Notes: generated from the sequence alone by a model not told the origin. Positions 43,834-53,394 are shown, numbered from the stretch's first letter. The stretch: DNA of 64,000 nucleotides from CALKAL01 sp051846895 (GCA_051846895.1 JBPYCQ010000009.1:75050-139049), one strand, 5' to 3'. A program made the numbers and translations.

Positions 43834-45663
43834 ATGAAAAAGTTTTGGGGATTTTTTAAATCAATACAAATCAAAATAATCATCATATATATATTGTTGC
43901 TTTTAATCGCCATTCAGGTCATTGGTGCTTATTTTGCGCAACAATTAGAAACAAGACTATTAGAGAACTATACAGAGTCGATAAACGACCGTGTACAGCT
44001 TCTAAATTATAATTTAGAGCAAGCTTTTGCTATAGAGCGGAACGAAGAATCAACACCGTTAGATAGTGATATTCGCTCAATTATTATTGATTTTGATTCA
44101 GAAGACTTTAATGAGATCCAAGTCATTGATACAAACAGTAGGGTACGTGGGACTAATAATCGTTTTAATCAAAGTATTGTTGGAAAAAGAACAACAGACC
44201 TTAGAATACAGCGTGCTCTTTCTGGTAATCGAGAAGAGAATGTTTTTTATAACCAAGAAAACGGACATCGAACATTAGTTATTTCAACTCCTATATATAA
44301 ACATGATGATAAATCAGAGATTGTTGGTTCACTTTATATTGAATCATCATTGGAAGGTGTTTATGACCAATTAAACGACATTAACCGAATATTTGCGAAC
44401 GGGACTATACTTGCGATTACTGTATCAGCTCTATTAGGTATATTAGTCGCTCGTACAATTACGAGACCAATTGCCGAAATGCGTAGACAAGCTATGGTTA
44501 TGGCAACAGGAGATTTCTCGAAAAAAGTAAACGTCTACGGCAAAGATGAAATCGGTCAACTAGCAACAACGTTTAATGACTTGAACGATCAGCTACAATT
44601 GGCCCAAGCGACAACTGAAGGAGAACGAAGAAAACTAAGCTCCGTATTGGCAAATATGACAGATGGAGTCATTGCGACTGATGAAAATGGCAATATCATT
44701 TTAATGAACGGTCCTGCAGCCGAATTAATAAAAAGAGACTTTGATGAAGTAAATGGCGAACCGTTACTAGACGTTCTCGGGTTAAATGATCATATTACTG
44801 ATCTTCTAGAAGTCAAAGATGTTAACAGTATTATTATTGATTTTTCAGAGGACGATCATCAGCTACTTCTGAAAGCTAATTTCTCTGTTATTCAAGACGA
44901 AACAGGAGAAATGTCCGGATTTTTAACAGTAATAAGTGACGTTACGGAACAAGAAAAAATAGAACGTGAACGAAGAGAATTCGTTGCCAATGTATCACAT
45001 GAGCTTAGAACACCTTTAACAACGATGCGAAGTTATTTAGAAGCACTAACAGATGGGTCATGGAAAGACGAGGAGATAGCACCGAAATTTTTAAGTGTCA
45101 CTCAAAATGAAACAGAAAGAATGATCCGACTCGTCAACGATTTATTACAGCTTTCAAAAATGGATAATAAAGATTTCGGAATAGCTAAAGCAAGAGTGAA
45201 CTATGTTGACTTCGTTCATCATATTGTTGATCGTTTTGAAATGAATTTAAATGAAAGTCTTTCAATAAAAAGAGAACTACCAAAAGAGCCATATGATGTT
45301 TGGATTGATAAAGATAAACTAACGCAAATATTAGATAACATCATTTCAAATGCGATTAAATATTCGCCAGAAGGTGGCACCATTACAGTAGAAGTGATTA
45401 AAGAAAAACATAAAGTTTTAACAAGAATTACAGACCAAGGTGTTGGCATACCTGAAGACAACTTAGATAAAATTTTTGAGCGTTTCTATCGTGTTGACAG
45501 GGCTCGCTCACGTCAACTCGGCGGGACGGGACTTGGCTTAGCGATTGCTAAAGAATTAATAGAAATCCATGACGGTGATATTTGGGCTACGAGTAAAGAA
45601 GGCCAAGGAACAACGATTACCTTTAGTTTACCTTTAATGCGTAAAAAAAGGGGGCTTAAGTGA
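43834..45663 (+). CDS. walK: sensor histidine kinase WalK (YycG)
   Basis: WalK is the membrane kinase for WalR. Domains in order: transmembrane helix 1 (IKIIIIYILLLLIAIQVIGAY), an extracytoplasmic PAS-like domain (about 40-180), helix 2 (ILAITVSALLGILVARTI), HAMP, an intracellular PAS (about 265-370), and the kinase core with the His in FVANVSHELRTPLTTMRSYLE, the N box DNIISNAIKYSPEGG, and the G boxes in DQGVGIPEDN and GGTGLGLAIAKE. The length of 609 matches the family. It starts six bases after walR. Confidence 0.98.
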   Translation: MKKFWGFFKSIQIKIIIIYILLLLIAIQVIGAYFAQQLETRLLENYTESINDRVQLLNYNLEQAFAIERNEESTPLDSDIRSIIIDFDSEDFNEIQVIDTNSRVRGTNNRFNQSIVGKRTTDLRIQRALSGNREENVFYNQENGHRTLVISTPIYKHDDKSEIVGSLYIESSLEGVYDQLNDINRIFANGTILAITVSALLGILVARTITRPIAEMRRQAMVMATGDFSKKVNVYGKDEIGQLATTFNDLNDQLQLAQATTEGERRKLSSVLANMTDGVIATDENGNIILMNGPAAELIKRDFDEVNGEPLLDVLGLNDHITDLLEVKDVNSIIIDFSEDDHQLLLKANFSVIQDETGEMSGFLTVISDVTEQEKIERERREFVANVSHELRTPLTTMRSYLEALTDGSWKDEEIAPKFLSVTQNETERMIRLVNDLLQLSKMDNKDFGIAKARVNYVDFVHHIVDRFEMNLNESLSIKRELPKEPYDVWIDKDKLTQILDNIISNAIKYSPEGGTITVEVIKEKHKVLTRITDQGVGIPEDNLDKIFERFYRVDRARSRQLGGTGLGLAIAKELIEIHDGDIWATSKEGQGTTITFSLPLMRKKRGLK

Positions 45664-46985
45664 TGATTGAACATATAAAAACAATTGTCCTCTTTTTATT
45701 AATCGCAACGAGCTTGCTTTTAACGGTTGCCATATGGAATTATCAGCCACAGTATGAACCACTTGGACAAATGGATTATTTAGAAGAAACACAGTTAGAT
45801 GGTGAACAAAAGTCAATTCGTACCTTAATCAAGCCGAAGCAGATTATCTTTCACAACTATTTGGATAAAAGGCAAATTGCTACGACAGCTGAGGTTAACT
45901 CATTATACGAGGAAATCTTAAATTGGGACTTTGCGAGTGTTGATCCATATATGAGTACGAAGCGGAGTATGTGGCAACAAACGATGGAGGTTATTTTTCC
46001 AACAGATATCCCTGTTGATTTGATCAGTCGTATATTTTTAATAGATAAATTAGATTATGAATATGGTGAAACTTTTGACCGTATGTATTTTCAACTATCA
46101 CAAACAACTCAAGATATTCGGGTGACCTTTTTATCAAGTAAGCATGATCAAGTGCTTAATGGAGTCATTCAATCATCAAGAGCATATCAAATAATTAAAG
46201 AAAAAATGGGTAGTGCTCACACTGTACCAGTGAGACAATTCGTTATTAACAATAAACTATCTATATATTTACCTACAGAAGAAGTAGAAGTTGATAGTCA
46301 TGCATTATTAACGGATAATGTCGATTTGTTACCTCTTAGAAATGTCTTGTTCAAAAACCCGTCTTTAGTTAGGGCGATGACGACAACGGGCTATAATGAT
46401 CAAGAATATTATACAGACGGTACACGAGCACTAACGACGAAACGAGTCTTTAGAAACGACCGGATTATGGAATACGTCAATCCGCTTTCATCAGATTCAG
46501 AGTCAATGTCAACCATAGACGTCATAAGGAAAAGTGTTAACTTCACAAATGACCATTATGGTTGGACAGACGATTATTTACTTGATGAAGTCGATACTTA
46601 TTCAAATACAGTTAAATACCGGATGTACTATGAAGGCTTACCAATCTTCGAGAATTACGAGATTACAGATATTATTCAAACATGGAGAAACAACGAACTC
46701 TATGAGATGAAACGACCACTTTTCCAAACAAGTACACAGTTCCATAACGAGCAACAATTAGAAAGTCTACAGTCTGGAGAATGGGTCATTCAATTTTTAA
46801 CAAATCACCGCGATCAAATATCGTTCAGTATGATTGAAGACATTAGAATTGGTTACAAATTAGAAACAAGAAGCGAGATTTCAAATGTTCTTATTTTAAA
46901 ACCAGAATGGCATATTAAATATCGTGGTGAATGGCGTCCGATTAGTTATTTCACCTCCATGTTAATTAACAGGGGGGATGAGTAA
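45663..46985 (+). CDS. yycH: WalRK regulatory protein YycH (WalH)
   Basis: YycH is a single-pass membrane protein that modulates WalK together with YycI. One N-terminal transmembrane helix (IKTIVLFLLIATSLLLTVAIW) is followed by an extracytoplasmic domain of about 400 residues. Sequence conservation is low and the call rests largely on position and topology. ATG 45663 overlaps the walK stop (ATGA) and follows AGGGGG; a GTG three bases earlier is possible. Length 440 is typical. Confidence 0.92.
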   Translation: MIEHIKTIVLFLLIATSLLLTVAIWNYQPQYEPLGQMDYLEETQLDGEQKSIRTLIKPKQIIFHNYLDKRQIATTAEVNSLYEEILNWDFASVDPYMSTKRSMWQQTMEVIFPTDIPVDLISRIFLIDKLDYEYGETFDRMYFQLSQTTQDIRVTFLSSKHDQVLNGVIQSSRAYQIIKEKMGSAHTVPVRQFVINNKLSIYLPTEEVEVDSHALLTDNVDLLPLRNVLFKNPSLVRAMTTTGYNDQEYYTDGTRALTTKRVFRNDRIMEYVNPLSSDSESMSTIDVIRKSVNFTNDHYGWTDDYLLDEVDTYSNTVKYRMYYEGLPIFENYEITDIIQTWRNNELYEMKRPLFQTSTQFHNEQQLESLQSGEWVIQFLTNHRDQISFSMIEDIRIGYKLETRSEISNVLILKPEWHIKYRGEWRPISYFTSMLINRGDE

Positions 46986-46986
46986 A

Positions 46987-47856
46987 ATGCAGTGGGGACA
47001 AATTAAATCTATTTTCATCCTTAGTTTTCTAATATTAAATATTTTTCTTCTGCAACAATTTTTAGATAAAATAAATCGTGCAAACTATGAAACATTAGCT
47101 CAACAAGCATCATTTGAAGAACGACTCGCGACGGAAGAAATAACCTATGGAGAGCTACCCGAAAGAGGGCAGAAGGAGACTTATGTATCAGCGAAACGTT
47201 ACCAGTTTTCAATAGAAGATATAGAAGGATTAAATGAAAAGCTAGAAAACCAACAAATTGTGTTTACGAACAATAGTGAAACCCTTTTAGGTCGTTTTAT
47301 TAAACCGATAAAAATAGACTTGGATAATAATATTGAATCAGCAATAGCGACCATTAGATCTCAAGTATTATTCGGCGATCAATATAAATTCTGGTCTTAT
47401 TATCCGAATGAAAATTTGTTATTATTTCTTCAGGAGCAAAATGGGCATACCGTCTACTTTAATGAATCAGGCTTGTTAGCAGTCATTCTTAACGAAAAAG
47501 GCGAAATAACCAAATACAGTCAAAGCCTACTAACTGAAGTTGTTTCACAAAGTGAGGAACAAACGGTCATAGACCCAATCAGTGCCATCGAAGTATTATT
47601 TAATAACAGTCAAACATTAGTACAGAAAGACCGCATTACGAGTATGCGCTTAGGCTATCATACACTCGTTCCTTTAGAAGGTGGATTACAAGTATTCGCT
47701 CCTACATGGGAAATTCGTGTGAACGACGAGCGAACCTATTTCGTCAATGCGATGGAAGCACAAATGATTCCACATAATGAAAAAGAATTTATTATAAGAG
47801 TTAAAGATTTTATCGAAAGAGAAATAGACCTACTAATTGGAAGTGAAGATGAATGA
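46987..47856 (+). CDS. yycI: WalRK regulatory protein YycI (WalI)
   Basis: YycI partners YycH in restraining WalK. It starts MQWGQIKSIFILSFLILNIF, a transmembrane helix preceded by a tryptophan-containing N-terminus very like known YycI proteins, and has one extracytoplasmic domain. ATG 46987 is 9 bases after GGGGG and is chosen over ATG 46978, which abuts that site. It overlaps the end of yycH's ribosome region and its stop overlaps walJ. Confidence 0.92.
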   Translation: MQWGQIKSIFILSFLILNIFLLQQFLDKINRANYETLAQQASFEERLATEEITYGELPERGQKETYVSAKRYQFSIEDIEGLNEKLENQQIVFTNNSETLLGRFIKPIKIDLDNNIESAIATIRSQVLFGDQYKFWSYYPNENLLLFLQEQNGHTVYFNESGLLAVILNEKGEITKYSQSLLTEVVSQSEEQTVIDPISAIEVLFNNSQTLVQKDRITSMRLGYHTLVPLEGGLQVFAPTWEIRVNDERTYFVNAMEAQMIPHNEKEFIIRVKDFIEREIDLLIGSEDE

Positions 47857-48674
47857 CATTACATTTTAGTGTTTTAGCATCAGGGAGTTCGGGGAATGCA
47901 TTCTACGTTGGGACAGACCAAGTCAAATTACTAGTCGATGTCGGTTTAAGCGGGAAAAGAATAGAAACCCTACTCGAGGAAATTGGTCAAAACGCCAATG
48001 AATTAGACGGAATCTTAGTGACACATGAGCATAGTGACCATATTAAAGGGCTCGGTGTCTTAGCCAGGCGCTACAATCTGCCCATTTATGCTAATGAAAA
48101 AACGTGGCAAGCTATGGATGGAACAATTGGTAAAATACCCTTAGACCAAAAGTTTGATTTTGAAATGGAATCGGTAAAGACATTTGCTAATCTAGATGTA
48201 GAAAGCTTTGCCGTTTCACACGATGCAGCTGACCCAATGTTTTACGTATTTCATTATGAAAATAAAAAGATAGCTCTACTTACAGATACAGGATATGTTT
48301 CAGAACGAATGAAGAAAACGATTGAACACGCAGATGCCGTTTTATTTGAAACAAATCATGATGTTGGTATGCTTCAAATGGGAAGATATCCGTGGAATGT
48401 GAAGCGGCGAATCTTAAGTGATAAAGGACATGTTTCGAATGAAGATGCTGGGATCGCTCTACTTGATGTAATCGGAAATCAAACTAAGAGGATTTATTTA
48501 GGGCATTTAAGTCAAGATAATAATATGATTGATTTGGCCAAGATGAGTGTTGAACAAATTTTGACTAAACATGGGATACGAGTAGGGGAAGACTTAACAC
48601 TTGAAGAAACAAGTCCGACTAAACCAACCCCAATATGTTATGTTGGAGATTTTGAAAAAATTAACACAATATAA
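47853..48674 (+). CDS. walJ: metallo-beta-lactamase fold hydrolase WalJ (YycJ)
   Basis: WalJ is a cytoplasmic MBL-fold protein, probably a nuclease, always found in the walRK operon. The metal-binding motif is THEHSDHIKG (HxHxDH), with further ligands in ESFAVSHDAADP, LLTDTGYVS and the C-terminal YLGHLSQDNN. Length 273 is close to the B. subtilis protein. It overlaps yycI by four bases (ATGA) and leads into htrA with a 14-base gap. Confidence 0.95.
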   Translation: MTLHFSVLASGSSGNAFYVGTDQVKLLVDVGLSGKRIETLLEEIGQNANELDGILVTHEHSDHIKGLGVLARRYNLPIYANEKTWQAMDGTIGKIPLDQKFDFEMESVKTFANLDVESFAVSHDAADPMFYVFHYENKKIALLTDTGYVSERMKKTIEHADAVLFETNHDVGMLQMGRYPWNVKRRILSDKGHVSNEDAGIALLDVIGNQTKRIYLGHLSQDNNMIDLAKMSVEQILTKHGIRVGEDLTLEETSPTKPTPICYVGDFEKINTI

Positions 48675-48688
48675 GAGAGGTGTCAGTC

Positions 48689-49909
48689 ATGGGTTATTAC
48701 GACGATCATATGCGGAAAAATAAAAAAGAGAAAAGTTGGTTATTACCGACCGCACTTGGGTTTATATTAGGTGCCATCATCATATTATTAGCGTTACCAG
48801 CACTAGTACAAGCGAACTTAATACCTTATGATTTAACGATCCAAGAACAAGAAGATGAAAATGTACAACTTGAAAATGTCAGTGGTAAAAACGAGGATAA
48901 AGTAGAAGTTACAAACGTAAATGTAGAAATCAACTCACAAATTACGCAAATTGTAGATGAAGTATCAGATGCAGTTGTTGGCGTACTTAACATTCAGAAC
49001 CAAAGCATCTTTGGAAGACAACCGAATACAAACCAAGCAGGAACAGGATCTGGAGTCGTCTACAAAGTTGATGGAGACTACGCTTACATTGTTACGAACT
49101 ACCATGTCATTGAAGGCGCAGATTCAGTAGAGATTGCTTTTTCAAATGATGAACAGGTCGAAGCAGAGGTCATCGGTGGCGACGTATTCACCGATTTAGC
49201 TGTCATACGTGTCGATGCGTCACACGTTGATAAAGTCATTGAAATGGGAAGTTCAGAAAATCTCAAAGTTGGTGAACCAGTTTTAGCGATTGGTAACCCG
49301 TTAGGCCTTCAATTCGCAGGCTCTGTCACACAAGGAATAGTTAGTGGTAAAGACCGAATTATTCCGTTAGACTTATCTGGAGATCGAGTCCCTGACTGGC
49401 AAGCAGAAGTTATTCAGACAGATGCAGCGATTAACCCAGGTAACTCTGGTGGAGCTTTAGTGAATATGCAAGGCCAGTTAATCGGAATTAATACATTAAA
49501 AATTGCCTCATCACAATACGAAGGCTTAGGCTTTGCGATTCCGATTGATATCGCAAGACCGGTCATTGAAGATTTAGAAGAAGACGGAACAGTGACAAGA
49601 TCATATATGGGAATTGTTCCATACTCACTTGAAGATGTCGCACAATATCACTGGCACAATACATTAGGCCTACCAAAGGGTATTGAAGGCGGAGTTATCA
49701 TCGACCAAGTCGAGCGTGTCTCACCAGCAGACCAGGCCGGCTTACAACAATATGACGTCATTGTCGCACTTGATGATACTGAAATAATGAACGTCCTACA
49801 ATTAAGAAAATATCTATTCACAGAGACAGAACCAGGCGATGAGATGGTTGTTAAGTTCTATCGTGATGGTGAATTAATGGAAGCAACTGTGACGTTATCA
49901 ACACAATAA
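48689..49909 (+). CDS. htrC: HtrA-like serine protease (YycK/HtrC)
   Basis: This is a membrane-anchored S1C protease of the DegP/HtrA family for envelope quality control. A cytoplasmic basic start (DDHMRKNKKEKS) and one transmembrane helix (LLPTALGFILGAIIILLALPALVQ) precede the protease domain with triad His in VTNYHVIEGAD, Asp in TDLAVIRVD and Ser in NPGNSGGALVN. A PDZ domain follows (about residues 305-400). ATG 48689 after GAGAGGTG is chosen over an upstream GTG. It ends the walRK operon with a terminator. Confidence 0.95.
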   Translation: MGYYDDHMRKNKKEKSWLLPTALGFILGAIIILLALPALVQANLIPYDLTIQEQEDENVQLENVSGKNEDKVEVTNVNVEINSQITQIVDEVSDAVVGVLNIQNQSIFGRQPNTNQAGTGSGVVYKVDGDYAYIVTNYHVIEGADSVEIAFSNDEQVEAEVIGGDVFTDLAVIRVDASHVDKVIEMGSSENLKVGEPVLAIGNPLGLQFAGSVTQGIVSGKDRIIPLDLSGDRVPDWQAEVIQTDAAINPGNSGGALVNMQGQLIGINTLKIASSQYEGLGFAIPIDIARPVIEDLEEDGTVTRSYMGIVPYSLEDVAQYHWHNTLGLPKGIEGGVIIDQVERVSPADQAGLQQYDVIVALDDTEIMNVLQLRKYLFTETEPGDEMVVKFYRDGELMEATVTLSTQ

Positions 49910-49922
49910 ATGAATTAAGATT

Positions 49923-49953
49923 AGCCACTCACATTCAATTTGGGTGGCTTTTT
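49923..49953 (+). terminator. walRK operon terminator
   Basis: AGCCACTCACATT and the matching GGGTGGCT form a stem followed by T5 just after htrC. Confidence 0.75.
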
Positions 49954-49999
49954 AGTATTATTTAAGAAGAAAATCAGAGAAAACGTTCGGAAAAAGCAA

Positions 50000-50227
50000 G
50001 TATCCACAAAACAAGGTTACTTATACACAAAATGTGAATAAGAAAATTTTGTACGGGCATATATTGTACAGAACATGTGAACCATGCGCATATATAGCAC
50101 GAACATATGTTAATATGTTGATAAACTTGTGGATAAGTGGCGATTTTTAAGAAAAAAGTGGACAACTATGTACAAATACACACCCCATCCACAGAAGATG
50201 TGGATAACATGTGAATACAGTGAATAA
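50000..50227. other. DnaA-box cluster between htrC and rlmH
   Basis: This 400-base gap holds many DnaA boxes: GTATCCACA 50000, TTATACACA 50021, TGTGAATAA 50033, TGTGGATAA (perfect, reverse) 50128, TGTGGATAA (perfect, reverse) 50199, TGTGAATAC 50210 and AGTGAATAA 50219. The density is similar to oriC part 2. No DnaA-trio or GC clamp is evident, so it is more likely a DnaA-titrating or regulatory cluster than a second origin. From memory, B. subtilis has DnaA-bound clusters outside oriC, one of them near rlmH (yydA). Confidence 0.75.
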
Positions 50228-50367
50228 CTTTTAAAAATAAGGATTAAAGGAACTTGAATTCGAAAAACGAACATACGCTTTTAAAACCCTAATGTTCGGA
50301 AGTAAAGTATTGTATACTTAATTTTAATATGATTAAATGAGAAAAAATACAGTTTGGAGAACAACCT

Positions 50368-50847
50368 ATGAACATAACCATTATTTCAGTCGGAAAATTA
50401 AAAGAAAAATACTTAAAACAAGGCATCGAAGAATACTTAAAACGACTACAACCATACGCAAAAGTAAAAGTAGAAGAAGTCCCCGACGAACAAGCACCAG
50501 ACAACTTAAGCGAAGCAGAAATCGAAGAAGTTAAACGAAAAGAAGGAACCAAAATACTAACAAAACTATCCACAGACACGTATGTCATCACCCTCGAAAT
50601 AGAAGGAAAACAACTCACCTCAGAAGCATTCGCAAAGAAACTCGACGATCTCGCCACATACGGTAAGAGCAAAATAGCCTTCATCATCGGCGGATCACAC
50701 GGTCTAGGTGATGAAGTAAAGAAGCGGAGTAACTACGCTCTATCGTTTAGCAAAATGACCTTACCACATCAATTGATGCGGTTAGTTTTGGTTGAGCAGG
50801 TCTACCGGGCGTTTAGGATTAATCGGGGGGAACCGTACCACAAATAG
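50368..50847 (+). CDS. rlmH: 23S rRNA (pseudouridine-1915-N3) methyltransferase RlmH
   Basis: RlmH (OrfX in staphylococci) is a SPOUT-class methyltransferase acting on assembled 70S ribosomes. The trefoil-knot motif is FIIGGSHGLGDEV, followed by LSFSKMTLPHQLMRLVLVEQVYRAF, and the universal C-terminus NRGEPYHK is intact. The 159 residues are typical. Its 3' end is the attachment site of an integrated element, and 66 bases overlap the converging recombinase ORF. The gene stays functional after integration because the site reproduces the normal ending. Confidence 0.98.
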   Translation: MNITIISVGKLKEKYLKQGIEEYLKRLQPYAKVKVEEVPDEQAPDNLSEAEIEEVKRKEGTKILTKLSTDTYVITLEIEGKQLTSEAFAKKLDDLATYGKSKIAFIIGGSHGLGDEVKKRSNYALSFSKMTLPHQLMRLVLVEQVYRAFRINRGEPYHK

Positions 50848-52479
50848 GTAGCGGTTTTCAGGAAAATATAAACCCCGAAGTAATATTGGGGAGTTAGAAG
50901 TGACTTTACTATGTAGTGAGGAATCACGAGGATTCTCACTTTCTGGAATATGTGTAATAAAGGAAAATTGAATAGACTTTAATTTTTTATTACTTATTTC
51001 TATCTTTTCTATACATGCTACTAAGAGTTGTCTGAATTCCATTACATCCAGTTGCTCTTTAAGTTCTAAGAATTCATTTAGTTGGGTTCGAATTAAATCA
51101 GGGCTAACTTTTTTAACAGGAATGTTGTGATTATTCTTTTCCTTTAGTAACTTGGATAATGAATCTTTGAGTTCGCTAATCTCCTCTCGAATTTCAAAGA
51201 TTCTTTCCTTAGCTTCTTCATGTGTAAAAAAACCTGAATTTGTCATAACATCATCTTGTATTCTTTTTCTCATTTGTTCGAGATCAGAAATGCGTTTATT
51301 AATCATTTCTATCTCTTGACTATTTTGGTTATTCAAGTATTTGCGTGCAATTTGTTCATTAATATTCTTTGTAATTTCTTCTATTGTTCTTTCTGACTGA
51401 AGTGCTTTTGCTAATCGCTCATAAACCTGATTTTCTAATCGTTCTGCATTTACGGTATTTGGATTACATACAGATCTACCTTGATTATGATAGCGGCCGC
51501 AAACATAATATCGAAGTTTTGTACCGTCTTTTCGTTTTGATCCATACATACTTGTCATATATGAACCGCACTGGGGACATTTAGCAATTGATGTCAAAGG
51601 AAATTTACCACTATACTGCCTCGGTGTTCTTGTTGACCTACTTTTCATTAGGGTATTAGCCATGTCCCATAACTCTTCATCAATAATTGGTTCATGTATG
51701 CCTTTTTGTAGAAGATAATTGGGATTAGTACCTTTTCTTCTTTTGTTTTCCCAATCAATCACTTGATTAAATCGAATATACCCCTTGTATATTGGGTTTT
51801 TTAAAATAGTGTTAACAGTCGATTGGGCAAACTCATTGTTTCTTTTTGTACGCTTACCAATTTTGTTAAGATAGTTAGCAATCTTTTTAGTTCCCCAGTT
51901 ATCGTGAACGTATTTATTAAAAATTATTTTCACAGTTTCTGCTTCTTCAGGAACTATTACAAGCTCTTTGTTTACACTTTTGTAACCTAGGACAATTCCT
52001 CCATTATATTTCCCCTCTCTAGCTCGTTGAGTCATTCCCATTCTAACGTTTTCAGCAAGTTCTTCCCTCTGATATTGAGCAACGGAAGACAGAATGTTGA
52101 ACTGTAAGTTTCCATGTGGAGTTCCGTATTCTCCCTCTTTTATACTGATAAACCTAACATTCGAATTGTGTATCTTTTCAACGATTTTTAATGAATCTGA
52201 TAAATTTCTAGCCAGTCGTGACACTTTAAAAGTTATAACTACATCCAGCCTACCTTCTATCACATCATTAACCATTCTGTTTAACTCATGCCTATTTTTT
52301 CTGTGTTTAGCAGACTTTCCCCTATCAATGTAGGTGATTAGCTTACAATCTTTTCCAAATAATTTTCTTGCAACTTGTGTACATTCATATTCTTGACCCT
52401 CTAGGGAATACCCATACTCTACTTGCATACTCGTAGATACACGAATGTAAATACCAACTCTTATTACTTTTTTCTCCAT
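50782..52479 (-). CDS. large serine recombinase (integrase/excisionase of the element)
   Basis: The N-terminal resolvase domain has the catalytic serine in GIYIRVSTSMQ and the arginine region RKNRHELNRMV and VSRLARNLSD. A recombinase domain (about 160-290) contains GGIVLGYKSVNKEL and ILKNPIYKGYI. A zinc ribbon follows (CPQCGSYMT, later CGRYHNQGRSVC), then a coiled coil (about 375-455). ATG 52479 is 10 bases after AAGGAG, giving 565 residues, like staphylococcal CcrC in size. The stop codon lies inside rlmH on the opposite strand, so the last 21 codons are host DNA. It probably inserts and excises the element. Confidence 0.92.
   Translation of the reverse strand: MEKKVIRVGIYIRVSTSMQVEYGYSLEGQEYECTQVARKLFGKDCKLITYIDRGKSAKHRKNRHELNRMVNDVIEGRLDVVITFKVSRLARNLSDSLKIVEKIHNSNVRFISIKEGEYGTPHGNLQFNILSSVAQYQREELAENVRMGMTQRAREGKYNGGIVLGYKSVNKELVIVPEEAETVKIIFNKYVHDNWGTKKIANYLNKIGKRTKRNNEFAQSTVNTILKNPIYKGYIRFNQVIDWENKRRKGTNPNYLLQKGIHEPIIDEELWDMANTLMKSRSTRTPRQYSGKFPLTSIAKCPQCGSYMTSMYGSKRKDGTKLRYYVCGRYHNQGRSVCNPNTVNAERLENQVYERLAKALQSERTIEEITKNINEQIARKYLNNQNSQEIEMINKRISDLEQMRKRIQDDVMTNSGFFTHEEAKERIFEIREEISELKDSLSKLLKEKNNHNIPVKKVSPDLIRTQLNEFLELKEQLDVMEFRQLLVACIEKIEISNKKLKSIQFSFITHIPESENPRDSSLHSKVTSNSPILLRGLYFPENRYLFVVRFPPINPKRPVDLLNQN
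50831..50856. other. attachment site (attL) of the element at rlmH
   Basis: AACCGTACC (50831-50839) and GGTAGCGGTT (50847-50856) form an imperfect inverted repeat, one base from perfect, around the rlmH stop codon. The 3' end of rlmH is the classic integration site of SCC-type elements. The precise crossover cannot be read without the other junction or an empty site. Confidence 0.6.
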
Positions 52480-52480
52480 T

Positions 52481-52591
52481 TTAAGCACACTCCTTTGTAG
52501 TATTGTCATTTTCTTTCATTTTGTTTTTGATCGCTTTGAAAATAAGTTTGGAGATAATTTCGAGGTTTTCTACGTGGTCTTTATCTTGCAT
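52481..52591 (-). CDS. 36-residue leader ORF upstream of the recombinase
   Basis: ATG 52591 opens MQDKDHVENLEIISKLIFKA and continues to a TAA at 52481-52483, one base before the recombinase ATG. AAAGGAGG stands 13 bases upstream, rather far. The end contains the recombinase ribosome site, so translation of this ORF would affect recombinase translation. The product is a charged helix of unknown function. It is too short to be sure it is a gene. Confidence 0.45.
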   Translation of the reverse strand: MQDKDHVENLEIISKLIFKAIKNKMKENDNTTKECA

Positions 52592-52772
52592 TATACTATA
52601 CTATCCTCCTTTCAAAAAAAGTCTATTAAATTGTAGGGGGAGATAGTATTATTCATTTATTCTTTTACGCTTGGTAAAAGAAATTTGAACAGAATACCAT
52701 CTGTTGACTATAGTATAAATTAGAGAAACTAAAATGGGTTCAAAAAAATTGAACTAATGTGAGGGGATTTTT

Positions 52773-53267
52773 ATGGAAGTAATTAAACTAGTAGAAAAGT
52801 ATATGAGAGAAAATGATATTGAAAAGATAATTACTAAATTATATGAGGTAGAAGAAATTTCCGATGTAGCATTTGGTCATGCTCTTTCAGCATATGAGTT
52901 TGATGTTATAGATACTCAAGTAAAAGCTATGAAGAAAAGTTTAACATTAAGACAAATTATAATTGAGAAATTGGCAGAAAAAAATATGAGTCAACAGGAA
53001 CTGGCTGAAAATTCCTTATTATCAAGTTCATACATAAGTAATATATTAAAAGGATATTCATCATCGAAATACAGATTAATACGAATAGCGTTAGTATTGG
53101 AACTAGATTTGAAAGAAACTAAAGAATTACTCGCAACAGATGGGAAAGCCTTTGATTACTCTATAAAAGATAAGGTTATCATCTCATGCATTAATAATAG
53201 AATCTATGATTTTAACAAAGTAGAAGATGCTTTAAAAAAAGTTGCAAAGGAAACCCTGTTTGACTAA
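52773..53267 (+). CDS. helix-turn-helix regulator, Xre-like
   Basis: The middle of this 164-residue protein (about 58-115) is a lambda-repressor-type helix-turn-helix: LRQIIIEKLAEKNMSQQELA, then ENSLLSSSYISNILKGYSSSK. Flanking helical regions are not recognised. A GAGGGG site precedes the ATG. It is divergent from the recombinase gene with a 180-base gap and is a candidate regulator of excision. No specific function is known. Confidence 0.7.
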   Translation: MEVIKLVEKYMRENDIEKIITKLYEVEEISDVAFGHALSAYEFDVIDTQVKAMKKSLTLRQIIIEKLAEKNMSQQELAENSLLSSSYISNILKGYSSSKYRLIRIALVLELDLKETKELLATDGKAFDYSIKDKVIISCINNRIYDFNKVEDALKKVAKETLFD

Positions 53268-53394
53268 GATAATAAGTCATTCTAATTTATGCGTGTAGAT
53301 TCCTAGTTTTATAAAGACTCCTATTTTGAATATGATATAGAGAAAAATACAAAATAGGTGAATTTTAAAATTTAGCTAGGAAGGTGTTGATTAT

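Noticed and set aside
49974..50165. 63-codon leftward ORF between htrC and rlmH
   Set aside because: It runs through the DnaA-box cluster, which explains the sequence better than coding.
50000..50227. A second replication origin
   Set aside because: DnaA boxes are dense, but no DnaA-trio, GC clamp or adjacent replication gene accompanies them.
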